Shown here: piece by piece, positions 21,116 through 32,497 of the stretch
Layout: each line of letters begins with the position of its first letter
Numbering within the stretch: position 1 is the first letter of the stretch
Source of the DNA: Geosiphon pyriformis
Taxonomy: Eukaryota > Glomeromycota > Glomeromycetes > Archaeosporales > Geosiphonaceae
Direction: 5' to 3'
DNA: 64,000 nt
NCBI GenBank assembly: GCA_016748015.1
Contig: JAAOMT010000301.1
Location: 137,967-201,966 of the forward strand
Notes under the pieces: generated by a model
What the model was told of the DNA's origin: nothing
The model's input: the letters and a program-made list of their open reading frames with translations, nothing else
Database searches by the model: none
Position numbers and translations under genes: made by a program

Positions 21116-21330
21116 GAAGTGATAGCTAGCAAGAACAAATGATCCAAAGCAATTCTGTAAAACTAGAAAATACATATATATAGCAGTAGTATTAGAGGCA
21201 GAAGGAAGAAGAAAAAAGAAATTTCTTAGTTATTATTCTCTAGTTAGAAACCATAGCATTCTAAAATATCAATAAATATACTTATTCAGTATTTCAAATC
21301 TAGTTGTTTGCTATCAATCCTAAATAGTGA

Positions 21331-21800
21331 TAGTAATTGATACTTAAAACATATGGGAACAATAGCCCTTGATCACGGCTATTGATGAGATACTAATTTG
21401 TATTGCCTTGGCTTATTGTCTTTATTTTCTTTATCTCTTTTATTTTTTTGTTTTTATTTTGTTAAGTATACTAATTGATTGAGAATTAAAGTGCTAAGTA
21501 TTAATGTCAAGAATTGCCTGGTAAAAAACCCCTGCAAGTGGATAGAATGCATAAGAATTACGGATTGCTTATTAGAAGATTGTCGACCACTATGCTAAGA
21601 AAAAAATTGACAGAATTGCAATTTCAGGAAGCTATAGAAAAAAATAACATAAGAATCTCTGTCTATTATACAAAAAACTCCAATCAAAACCTTCTGATCA
21701 AAACACCTTTAGACATTACTAACATCATTAATTAAGCACCAAGTTATGTGTTTGTTATTTGCTTTGAAACCTCAAATAATCACCTGTAACAATGTGCTAA
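21331..21800. other. Unassigned sequence with a short open frame
   Basis: A frame at 21514-21735 encodes 73 residues (ends NLLIKTPLDITNIIN) that I do not recognise. A pyrimidine-rich stretch precedes it at 21410-21470. It may belong to the end of the gypsy element or to older sequence. No other feature seen. Confidence 0.3.
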
Positions 21801-24800
21801 CTACTACTTTCTTATTAGTCTACTATTTTCTATATTTGTTTTCTTTTTTGCAAGTAACAACAGTCAAATATTTCTTAAAACATATCTATTTATTATTATT
21901 TGTATTTTTAATCCTAAACTTTTAATGATCTTTATTTACTTATTTATGAATGCTATTCAGATAAATATTTAACAAATCTTTAAACTACCCAAAACTATGA
22001 TTGTTCTGTAATTAGTATTAAAATATCTAAATATTAAATCAATCCTATAATTTATAACTGCAGTTAACAAGTTATTATTTACAAAAACATAATTAATAAC
22101 TTTTTTTACTTTTCTAGAGTTGTTTTAGATAGAGATTTTGACTAAAAGATACTTATTAAATAAATTAAGCAAACCCAAATCTAAGCAAAACTTAAAACTT
22201 GTGCTTTTTTTAAACCTATTTTCATTAAAATACTCACTCAAAACCACAAAAATACTGAATTTAACTGTTTTAATAATGAAAAAATTGATCTTTAATGTTT
22301 AACCAAATCTAATTTTAACAAAAGCACCAACATATAAATCTAAAATCATAATTAAAAGTTTATTCTTAAACAAAAACTGCATTAAAATAATTTGATCAGA
22401 AATCTTTTCTATTTTTGAAATATATTAAGCCAAAAAACTATTTATAATAATTGCTATACTAGCACCAAAATTTTTTTGTTTAAACCAGATATTAAAATCT
22501 GAACTTCATTAAACTTATTCATAATTTATAACCTAATATTAGACTTTAATTTTGTCTTTATAATAATAAAAATCATATTGTCTGAATTTATATGCCAATA
22601 AACAATATTTTTCTACTTAATAGAGATATTAAGAGTCTTAATATTACATATAGCAATCTTTCAAACTAAATTAATTATTAAAAAAGATAAATACTAAGAC
22701 TCAAACCAATATTATCTACTTTGGCCAACAGATCCAAAATCATATTTAACAAACTGTTTATGTTTGCTTTTAATTTAACAATATTTAATAATAATGAAAA
22801 ATCTTTTATTATTATAGTCTTACTGTTAATAATTATATTTAAACTTTCACTTATTACTATATTTATTTCTTAATTCTACAATAAAAAAGTCATCAACAGT
22901 TAATATTTAGAACATAACTGGAAAATTATTAGTTTAATTGTATTTAATCTCTTTTTTAACTTATTAATTTGTTTTATAAGATTAGCAAAACTGCATTTTA
23001 AAACTGTAAATCTATTATTAATATTCAATATAACCAGTAAAGAAACTTTATTATCAAAAAAAACCAATTTCTAACAAATTATCTTGTTTAAAAAAAGAGA
23101 AAAATAAAAAACTACCAACAACTTGTGCTCATAACTTATTACCAAAAAAAACCAAATATACAATAGATGCTTGTTTTTTCTTATATATATTGGCCAATTA
23201 CTTTTAATCTTAAAAGATAACCAGCTTTTTATTATAACTACTTGGATTTCTATTATTTAAGCACATATTAGAAACATAATTAAATAGTTTATATTAAACA
23301 CAACAAGTTAAAAATAAATTAGTCCAATATAAACTCATATTTTTGAAAACCAAAGTATAATTAATAACAATTGTTTTTGAAGCTTTATTAGTAAAACAAA
23401 CAACAGTATATTTGTTCTGCTCATATATAACTGAATTATGACCAATAAAACAAATTTTTTAATTATAAGACATCAATAGATCAAAAAAATTATAAGTACT
23501 TGTATTAATTAATAGCATATACAATAATATTTAACAATAATCTTTAAATATCTATATTTGTTTATTTTTAACAGCCTTAACCACACAAATAAAATTTTTT
23601 TTTATGAGTACTAATTATTTAATTGCAAGTAAATTAGCAATTTTAGCAGATTTAAACTTAATTAGTATCTTTTGTTAAAGACTAATAAACTGTATTCTAA
23701 TAAAAACAACTTTACTAAATTTAAAAATAGCCAATCTATAGCCAATTTAAGAAAATTAACTGGAATTTCCTTGATAATCACTTTTTAATTTATATAACTA
23801 TTTATTTTTCTAATATTATTATTAATAAAAATTTTCTTATTAATAATTAACTCTTTAGTCTTATTTAAATTCAATTTAAAAATAAATAATAATTTAATAA
23901 TACTAAGAAATTTTGAAAAAATAAACACTTTTCTAAAGTTATTAACACAATAAAAAATTTTATTATTGTCATTAACTTATTATCAAAAGTTTTTTCAAAT
24001 ATAACAGAAAACTTAATATCTAATACAAAAAATTTGATTAAATCGAAATTCTGTTTTTTTAATATATATAATTTGACTAATAACAATTATTAAAAGTTAA
24101 CAAATTTAAGAAATAAGAGTAACAAAATGTTTTTATTATTACTTAATTTATTAAAAAAAATTTTTTTCAACAGATAATCTAAAATATATATTATAATATA
24201 TGCTTTCTTAAATGTAGCTCTGTTTATGTTTTTATTAATTTCTAAAATATTTAACTTAATATAATTAATTTTTTAATGACTATATTTTTTATGTTTTTTA
24301 TGTTTGAGATTTCACTAATACTACTTGTTTTGCTGACAACTTTGCTATTCCAAGATTTAACAAACTTAATGTTAACAACTCTTAAATTAGTAAAACTTAA
24401 AAGATTAGCAGAAGTGTTAACCAAATTACTATTAGTGTTAGATTTTTTTGGCTTTTTATAAAAGACATTATAAGAATATATACTTTTAACACATTTTTTC
24501 TTTGTGTCAAAATGAGTTTTTAACTCAATTGAACCAAAAACAGAATTATTTACAGAAAAACTTAATAGTTCTATTATTATAAATAAAAGTTTTTTGTTTT
24601 TGTAATTTATTTTTAATATATTAAAATATTTTTAAAGATATTCTTAATAAAATTTAATTTTTTCTTAAAATAAAAATTTTTATTGTAATTAAATTAATAT
24701 AATTTTACCAAATTTGAATTTTTTTTTTAAATACATTTATAAAATTTTTCTTAATAATCTTAATTTATTTTAAAGTTTAAAAAAGTTTTATTTTTATTAT

Positions 24801-24822
24801 TTGTTTTATAATTATTATCAAC

Positions 24823-24825
<3 letters not shown>
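21800..24825 (-). mobile_element. LINE relic L3 (ORF1 and endonuclease part), minus strand
   Basis: Reading the minus strand from 24.5 kb downward: an ORF1 piece at about 23.9-24.06 kb (IKFFVLDIKFSVIFEKTF, matching VKKLFALDINLSAMKGKS), then the APE endonuclease at 22.05-22.45 kb (LDLYVGAFVKIRFG, FNENRFKKSTSFKFCLDLGL, VKKVINYVFV). RT and the 3' end are not visible. Sequence is heavily A+T-decayed, with stops throughout. Confidence 0.78.
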
Positions 24826-24866
<41 letters not shown>

Positions 24867-24958
24867 TTATGTTTTAACAAAGTATGCCCAAACACTATCT
24901 AATACTATGTGCCACTAAGAGATTACAAATTAGACATGAATCACACATTTTCTACATG

Positions 24959-24981
24959 TGACAAACCACTTGAATTAGTCA
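24959..24981 (-). other. LINE-type 3' hairpin (HL2)
   Basis: On the minus strand TGACTAAT / TCAAGTG / GTTTGTCA: seven of eight positions pair. The CACATGTAGAAAATGTGTGATTC box follows. Confidence 0.6.
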
Positions 24982-24990
24982 AGGCACTAA

Positions 24991-27120
24991 CTAAGCTGAA
25001 ACAATAGGAGGTGGGAATAATCTTAATCCATGAATTTTTTCAATAACACTATTCAGATTCCTAGAATCAAAAATAAACTCATTAAGAAATAATCTAGTAG
25101 ATTCAACACTACCTCTAACCTTAGCACCCGACATCCACCACAAAGCTAAAACACATTCAACAGTGTTTTCACTCAAGAGAAAAGGTTTGGCAGTCTGCAT
25201 ATCATCATAATCCATGTCACTAAAGTCAACTTCAGATCTAAAACAAGCAATGTTCTTAGACACACCAACCAAAAGATTGGCAAAATTGTTAAAAGCATAT
25301 TTTATAGAAAAGAAATTTTTTTCAATCTGAACAGTTTTAATAGCATTATCATTAAGGAGATGAGATATCAAGGCAATCAAAGAGCCAATAGACTCAACAA
25401 TAGACTCTATTAAAGCAGCCAAAATCAAAATTTGCTTTTCCAAAGAGTTCAATCTGGACCCAATAGCAAGATCAACAACAGCCACAGGAGAGGCAGAAGC
25501 CACCAAAGAAAGAAATTCAAACATAACAGGGGGAGCAGACGCCTTAGCATAAGACAAAAAACCAACAAAACAAGATTTGAACACCTTGGAAGTCTTAGGA
25601 AAGGGAGGTGAAGCAACCTCACAGTCTATAGCCAAGTGACCTATTTTTTAACACCAAAAACAATGCTGACAATTAGGAGTCTCCCACCAGATATGGCACT
25701 TTCTAAGCATACCAGTTTTGGCAACAACAAGATCTAAATCAGCTTGGGAGCCAAATATAACTAGAATAAAGCAGAGACAACAACCAGAATCAGGAGACTG
25801 AGGAATAAAACAAGTCTGGCCACCAATCTGAGAAATCATATTACTGATTTCAAAGGCAGTACAGCCAGGAGGAAGGTTGACCAACTTGGCCTTAAACTTA
25901 TTATGAGACAAAATAGTTTCATTTTGATTCACCAAGGAAAAAATTCTAACACTATCCTTGCCCACCAATACTGACCAATGATTCAAAACAGATACAGCAG
26001 AGTCCAACTTTTCAAAATAAACTACCACATACTGTCAAACACCAACAGGCTTCAGCACAATACAAGTGACACTACCAAACACACTAAAAACTGTCTTAAT
26101 ATTAGCAGCAGACACACCTAAGGGCACATTGTGCAGCACAACAGCAGCAGAAAAAAAACCAGACTCAGAAATTACCAAAAACTTGGCAATTTTGAAGGTG
26201 GCCAAATGTACAGAGCTTGTAAGCTCAACTAAGAATGCAGCTTCCAAAGACATTTGAGAAGCAAACTCCACACAAAACAGCTTTACATTGTCTTTTGATA
26301 CTGACTTTGCATCCAAAAAACCATGTACTAACTAAAAAACAGCCTTAATATAAGCTAATTTGATCTTAAAAGTAGCACCAGACATCAGAGTAGAGGCCAT
26401 CCACCCAGTAAATCTTTAATAACTAGTAATAGTTTTCCAAGTACCATCAGAAGTAGTACCAGAAACTAGAGAAGAAGATGATTCAGTTTCTATTTAATCA
26501 GCCCAGTTTCCAAGAACAGATGACCTGATAGGAGGAGATTGTTTTGCTTCTAAAACCAGCAATGATCTACTGGAAGACACCATATTTGACAATACAGCCA
26601 GTAGTTGATCTTGGCCCATCTTGAACAACATGCCAAATGATGTTATAGAGATCTCATCTAAGATCTCATTGAAAACCACAAAAGAGTTCGGTATAACAAT
26701 AGCAGAAGCAAGTGACTGTCCTTACTTTTCTGAACTTTTGGTCTTTTTGACCATTTTTTTTGAAGAGGTGGTGCTAGAAACACCAGGTGTTGAATTTATA
26801 AAAGAGAAGACCAGCTTATTTACTGGTCTATTATTAAAAACTTTTGGGCTCTTAGTTGAGGTGGAGGCAATACTGAAACTAACCCAAGTGTGTCTCTTTA
26901 AGAGAACTTTGACTGGTAAGAAACCAGCCAAAGATGAAGAAGTTGCTTCAATGGCTACCAAAAGCAGCTTATTATGATTACTGGATAAAGGAAAGGCTTC
27001 TAAAATGTTCTGCCTAATTGCTTCTACAACAGAGAGAGCTCTTCTGGTTGAAATTTTATTAGATATCTCAGAACAGATATCAGGTGCAGCTTTTTTACTC
27101 TTTGCTCTAGTTGTGGTCAT
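24991..27120 (-). pseudogene. HL2 ORF1-like RNA-binding protein
   Basis: ATG at 27120 (TTTRAKSKK). Same order as HL1: Ser/Thr-rich N-terminus, RRM 1 (VVLHNVPLGVS, VVYFEKLDSAVSVL), RRM 2 (AKLVNLPPGC, FILVIFGSQ), knuckle CFWC.KIGHLAIDC at about 25.62-25.67 kb (a stop inside), coiled coil (RLNSLEKQILILAALIESI) and the element-specific C-terminal domain (25.3-24.99 kb). Here Gln and Trp codons remain where HL1 has TAG (TVQIEKN; CHIWWETP). It shares with HL1 the TAA at KSSEK.GQ near 26730. Confidence 0.83.
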
Positions 27121-27141
27121 AAAATTAAGGAGACAAAGAGT

Positions 27142-28078
27142 ATTATTAATTATTAAAAAAATTTTTTTTTTAGTTAAATCAGTTTTTATATTTATAAACT
27201 GCTTAAAATTAATATTAGTTAAAAGTATTTTCAAAATTAAATCTGTTTTATTACTTAAATACTTAATATTTTCAATTATAGTTTTTGGTTTTTATGTAAA
27301 AATATTACTAATAAGACCATAAATAATTTTTTTTGCCAACTTTTTTTTAGTTATATTATTATTAATGGCAATTATTAAGTTCAATATAAAAAAATTATTG
27401 TTTTTAAAAACTGGTTTTTTTTGAAAAATTTAGAATAAAAAAAAAGGTTTGTTTTTTTTATTAATTTATTATATATATTATAATTATTTGCAAATAAAAA
27501 AAAATATAAATTTAATTTAATGTTTTTATAATATTTGCAAATTATTAAATACAGCAAAAAAATATTTTTATTTTATTATTAAATAATTTTTAATTTAATT
27601 ATTAAAAACAAAATTAAATATACTATTTAATTTTTTTAAAAAACTTTATTTTTTATTTACACATAATTAATTTGTTTGTATATTTATTTTAAATACAAAA
27701 CAAATCTATTTTATAAATATTTAAATAATTAACATAAATTGGCTTTAATAAAATGTTTTTAATAAATTTATAATTCAAATTTAAAATAATTCATTAAATA
27801 AATCTAATGTTTTTGATTAAACAACTTTATAAATTTCAACATAATTTTAAAAAAAATTTCTTACCATTGTATTCAGATTTTTATTTATATTATAATAAAA
27901 ACCATTTTTCCTAAATAATTATATATATTTTTGAAATAAGCATAGACAATCTCTAACATATTCAAATACTGCAAGTTAAATTAGAATGAGATTTTCGGTC
28001 GGAGTATAACAATGTAGGAAAGAATAGTAATTAAGTCAAACAGCACAGCGAACAGCATCATGTGCCTTGAATTTATTA
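27142..28078. other. A+T-rich spacer
   Basis: No gene seen. Very A+T-rich up to about 27.9 kb, probably decayed transposon sequence upstream of HL2. From about 27.96 kb the composition becomes that of the gene island. Confidence 0.5.
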
Positions 28079-30958
28079 CTAAAGGAAAGGATTGTCCATG
28101 GGCTCTTTGGAAACTATTGGCGTGTCAGAGGTTTCTTGCGAGATCTACGTACAGAAAACGACTTTTAAATCATGGGGCATTGCATACAAACACAATGCAA
28201 AATACGTTCGAGGAATTTTATCTCACCTTATGCGTCTGTCTTCGTTTGGGTGTTACGGATTCCTTCGGCCGACCAACCACCCTGATCCTACCAGGCGCAA
28301 ATTTCTGCTTCTCTGCTCGTGCCTTTATTTGCTCGTACCGAGTAATTGTGGTTTGGAGTATATTCTTCATATTGATATAACAAGGTAAAAGCGTGTGGTT
28401 ATTGGATTCTGCGCACCAAAGGCCGCGAAAGCATAATAAAGATCACAAACCTTTGTTTGCAGCATCGCCCTAGCGATTTTAACAACTCGATAAAGCTGGT
28501 CATACCTCATCGGAATATCGAAATCCTGTAAGCCGACGGATGCGTAGAACCCAGCACCGACGTAGGCCACCAGAATGATGCGGATGAAAAAATATGACGA
28601 CAAAAAGCCTGGCATCAGAAGCTTCACAAAGGAGTTCAAGACCCGTTTGGAGACCATGCCGCCCCCAGTGGCAGCGATATCTTCGATAAGAGACCAGTGC
28701 ATGTCCCGTAGAGTTTTTTGAACTCGCAGTGCATCCGCGGTGATCTTGCGGTCGTTCTCTGCCTTCGACCCAGCTCGCTCACATAGTGAGAACTCACGCC
28801 CCCAGGGCAAATCGTTTGCGAGATCATGCTTCTGAGAAAGAAAATATTTAAGAACGTCGTCATGATAGAGAGAAAGACGTAGAAATTCCACATACCGTGA
28901 ACATCCAATCTAGATGGTATCCCCCGGAATGGTCAGGTGTGTTTGTGTTATTTGCCCGGCGATCGCGTGAAGCACGAGATACCATCTCACCACTATTGTC
29001 CAAAGGAATGTTTCATTACCAAAGATGAAAGGGACCGGAAAATCTAAGTTTAACCGGACTTACAAATGCTGGTCAACGACGCCATTGAAACAGGAAAAGA
29101 TATGTGTTTTGACAAACACATCGATGTCTCGCTCAGTGTTATTCCGCTGAGGAATACCCATTGACAGCATTTCGCAGCTGTCAAATTAACCATGAAATGA
29201 GAATAATTAGAATGAATGTCTGCAAAAAATATCTAAACAAATTAACATACATGTGCTGAAGTAGCCCAAAAATATATCCAACATCATGATTTTGAGCATC
29301 GTCTTCCTCTGGAATGCCGACATCTGGTAATGTGTGGTCATCGTCGTCATCGTCGTTATCGAACAATCCCTGATTCCTGGTTGAGTCTTGAGAAGACTTT
29401 AACATCGTCCGGACTTCGCGCAGCGTTCCACGGATTCCCTCGACCTTCGCCATCTCCCCAAGAACCCGAAGCTGGTTATTTGAGAGCTATGGATAGATGG
29501 TGTTAATACTATGTAATACCAATCAGTTTAATGATCACATTCCCCTACCTTATCGAGTGCCTGCAAGGATCTTTCTACACTTGGCTCTAAGACCCTCCAA
29601 TCATTCGCGTTGTTAGTGGCGTTTAGGAGGCTGGATAACATGGTATCGAGCTCCGACTTTTCTGCCACTGAAAGGAAAGCTAGATCCGATGAATCTAATA
29701 TCCGCCACGAGATCGCTCTATGGGACAAGGGAAAATAAGACATTTTATCAAAGGACATGATAAAATGAATACTTACTTCAAGGGAGCGTCTTCACGATTA
29801 GCATCCAACAGTAGCTGATGTTCCCTGATGGCCTTTTGCAGCCAGAGGGGTAGCGGGCCGTCCAATTCCCAGTCGAATTTGTTGTTGTTTAAGATCCCTT
29901 CATTTGCGTTCAGGTCCAGGGAAGGTAGACTAGCAGATGGTACGCAAAACGATGAATGTGAATGAACTAAAAGTTCATCAGATTCTTAATATAGATGAAT
30001 GACGTACGTCGTGGGAGGTGCAATCTCATCTTCGTCGTTTCTATGGTTGGCGTCATCCTCCCCGTCCTCAACGTTTTCCTCCTCCCCGCCTTTTATAATA
30101 TCGTCATCATCCTCTCCGTCCTCAACGTTTTCCTCGTCGTTATCATCTCGCTTGCGCTTCCTTGACCACTGGAAAGAAAAAAATTAAAAAAAAAAAGGAT
30201 CATAAAGGCGACTTAAATACCTACATTTTCATCATTACTTTGATTGAATCCTTTAATAGTAGAAGTTCCACTGGCGATCACACCAACACCACGGTTCTGC
30301 GAATTCCCTGAAAAGAATTGAATGGTGTATCCACCATTTATGTTGGGCAATTTACGTTGATTGTTCCAATCTTTAGCAGCTCGACGATCTGGACGAGGAT
30401 TCTACCAAAACGGATCAATAAAAACTCCTATATTCCCACCCCATCCCATCCCACTAGGTCGACTTTAAGTCTTGAACGTCAGGGGATCTTGGAGAATCCT
30501 GGCGCCCCAGTGGGGCCAATGGCAGGTCGACTTAAAGTCTTGAACGTCAGGGGATCTTAGAGAATCCTGGGTCCTACCACTAGCTTCGTGGCTCATCTTA
30601 GAGACTTGAATGACAGGGGATCTTAGAGAATCCTGCCACGCCACCAATTCCTTAAAAACAGAAAATTTCTTGAACTCGCCTGGATATATCTATTAAGTAG
30701 TTGTTGTGCTCGTTCTTGCCTTTGACCTCCTTCAGTTTTAAGGATGTGCTTGAGGGATGAAATATAATAACCTATCTTGGTTTCAAAGGGTTGGTGATCG
30801 CATTCCTCCAAAAAGTCTATAATATTCCATGTGGAGGACTTGCGCTCAAAATATTTGCGTTCGGACATGTGAAGCTTGGGAAGAAACGTTTCAGGTAGTG
30901 AAATAGGAATAAAAGGGGAAGAAACGCGTTGTATGAAATTTTTTTCACTTAATACCAA
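28079..30958 (-). CDS. Multi-exon gene of unknown function
   Basis: A chain of minus-strand exons with GT-AG borders: possible first exon about 30958-30690 (SERKYFERKSSTWNIIDFL, CDHQPFETKIGYYISSL), then about 30410-30225, an acidic/basic segment about 30171-30005 (KRKRDDNDEENVEDGEDDDD), then PSLDLNANEGILNNNKFDW (about 29.93-29.78 kb), ISWRILDSSDLAFLSVAEK, LRVLGEMAKVEGIRGTLREV with an Asp-run, CEMLSMGIPQRNNTERDIDV, GEMVSRASRDRRANNTN, KHDLANDLPWGREFSLCERA, and last exons 28370-28227 and 28144-28079. I do not recognise the family. Its G+C-rich exons and normal introns show it is a host gene; it may belong to a lineage-specific expanded family. The exon chain at the 5' end (over the minisatellite) and near 28.4 kb is uncertain, and it could be two genes. 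Confidence 0.6.
30456..30637 (+). repeat. G+C-rich minisatellite inside a probable intron
   Basis: Three imperfect copies, starting at 30456, 30524 and about 30595, share TCTTGAACGTCAGGGGATCT and AGAGAATCCTGG. The first two have a 68-bp period. The first spacer contains a short palindrome (GGCGCCCCAGTGGGGCC). Composition is strikingly unlike the neighbouring DNA. Confidence 0.8.
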
Positions 30959-31063
30959 AAATAATATTTAATATTTTATTTGATTTGTGATCAGATTCGA
31001 TGGTGATATACAAATATATTCACATCATTTTCAAATTCCAAAATTTGGGGTGACCCTTCAACC

Positions 31064-32146
31064 ATGTTTCGTAATACTTTTCAGGTTGGGTGAAGTCAAA
31101 AATTTCCTCAAGTGTTAATTTTAAAAAGTTTAATCTGAAATTGTATTATTAGTCGGGGTTTCTCTCTATTTTATACAGTATTGGGTAAGTTTCTTCTGCT
31201 CTTAACGAAAAGATTTCGGCCACTAATATCCACTCATTTCAGCATGAGGTGGAATAGTGAGCATTCTGACTTGTTTTTCAGTCAAGAAATTTAATTATAT
31301 TCAAAGTAATACTCAAGTCTAAAAGAAAAATGTTATTTGGGATTCTGAATCTTTTCACTTTGGTTCCATTTCCAACCTTTCCGAGTCGAGACACACATGA
31401 TTTTTTAATCATTGAAAAGTCTGGGAAGGTTTGAATAAGTGTCTTGAATTTACATGTAGAGAAAAAAATTATGTGATTTAAACTTTCAATTGGTTTTTCT
31501 AGCAACAAGCCTCTACAACTTTGGCATATCGAAACGGATTCTAAACATGAACAAAATCATGTTACCCGCTTGACCGACGAAGACATTCATTCTTTAGTCA
31601 TTGAAATAATGTCACCCAATGTTTCCACTACATATATCACATGTCCAGCTCAACTTAATCGTACACTTGGGATCAAGTTACCAATCCTTGTGCTCATAGT
31701 GAAAAATTTGAAAAAATATTTTACATTTGAAGTGCAAATTTTGGATGATAAAAATGTGAAGCGGAGATTCAGAGCTTCTAACTTTCAGGTAAACAAGGAC
31801 CTAAAAACTGAAATTATATATTTCTATTTTTTGGTGAATCTTAAAATCTTTTCTTTCAATCATGAAATTTTATCTTACTTTTAATTAGGCCGTCACAAGA
31901 GTCAAGCCTTACATTTGTACCATGCCAATGCGACTTGATGATGATTGGAATCAGATCCAATTCAATCTTGCTGATTTCACGCGTCGTGCGTATAGTACGA
32001 ATTACGTTGAAACTTTAAGAGTGCAAATCCATGCAAATTGTCGCCTCAGAAGAATTTATTTTGCTGATCGAGTTTATGCAGAAGAGGAATTGCCACCAGA
32101 GATGAAATTATGGTTGCCTGTTGATAGACAGGATAGACAAGAATGA
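31064..32146 (+). CDS. CFAP20: Cilia- and flagella-associated protein 20 (BUG22/GTL3)
   Basis: Four exons: 31064-31084, 31153-31184, 31503-31788, 31889-32146, giving about 198 residues (human 193). The first exon is only MFRNTFQ. The joined protein reads [18 protein letters not shown], then [59 protein letters not shown] and [20 protein letters not shown], i.e. near-continuous identity to animal and plant CFAP20. In ciliates and animals it acts at basal bodies and axonemes; plant and animal homologues also have nuclear roles. All splice borders are GT-AG and in phase. Its start is about 100 bp from the start of the divergent gene to the left, so they may share a promoter region. Confidence 0.95.
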
Positions 32147-32497
32147 TCATCTGATTCTTTGTGAAAACTTATATTTCAAGTAAAAGATCTACTTTTTAAA
32201 AGCTTTCATGCCGGTTTAGGTTTCATCGTTCTTAGTAGTTCAAGTCTTAGTATCTATCTACTTAAATTTTTATATTGATGTTGCACATAAGAGAAATATG
32301 TTGTGATAAATTCTTTTCACATTTATGATAAATTGATGAGAAATTTAATTCTACCGGGAGCGAGGATGAATTTACGGTTGGATGTTGGCGTTGTGCTCTC
32401 AGGTCTTTGTCACAAGCTGATAACTAAATAGAGGTCAAGATATTCGCTGAACTTTCAAGTTTTACCTGTGCTCCTAAGAATCCTACCAAAGTCCGAG
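32147..32497. other. Intergenic, CFAP20 to PITP
   Basis: About 350 bp of 3' and 5' flanking sequence. No ORF or RNA gene recognised. Confidence 0.5.

Larger units (their letters stand above)
18282..21330 (+). mobile_element. Ty3/gypsy fragment G2 (RNase H, integrase, extra ORF, probable LTR)
   Basis: It starts in the RT-connection/RNase H region and runs through integrase and an extra ORF to a tandem array and a U5-like end. Gag, protease and the RT core are absent. It is the best-preserved gypsy copy and serves to read the A+T-decayed relics at 5.4-6.0, 9.2-9.6 and 56.9-58.3 kb. Confidence 0.8.
24826..27141 (-). mobile_element. HL2: ORF1-only 'half-LINE', second full-length copy
   Basis: The element runs on the minus strand from 5' bases CTCTTTGTCTCCTTAATTTT (27141 downward) to the LINE-type 3' end and a long A tail (uninterrupted T run about 24827-24863 on the plus strand). 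Length and gene content match HL1; ORF2 is absent. The long homopolymer tail suggests a comparatively recent insertion, although the coding frame already carries stops. A clean target duplication could not be identified in the A+T-rich flanks. Confidence 0.85.

Noticed and set aside
21514-21735. Short frame as a host gene
   Set aside because: No homologous feature, no introns or context for a gene, and it sits between transposon remnants; kept only as an unassigned stretch.
24827-24863. T37 run as an assembly artefact or separate feature
   Set aside because: It is exactly where the A tail of the minus-strand HL2 element should be.
28060-28388. Plus-strand overlapping frames of about 100 codons
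   Set aside because: They overlie minus-strand exons of the unrecognised gene that have proper splice sites and codon use; no family resemblance.
31030-31140. Minus-strand frame [19 protein letters not shown] as an extra exon of the left-hand gene
   Set aside because: It lies over exon 1 of CFAP20 (MFRNTFQ), whose match and splice phase are exact; the minus frame is a shadow.
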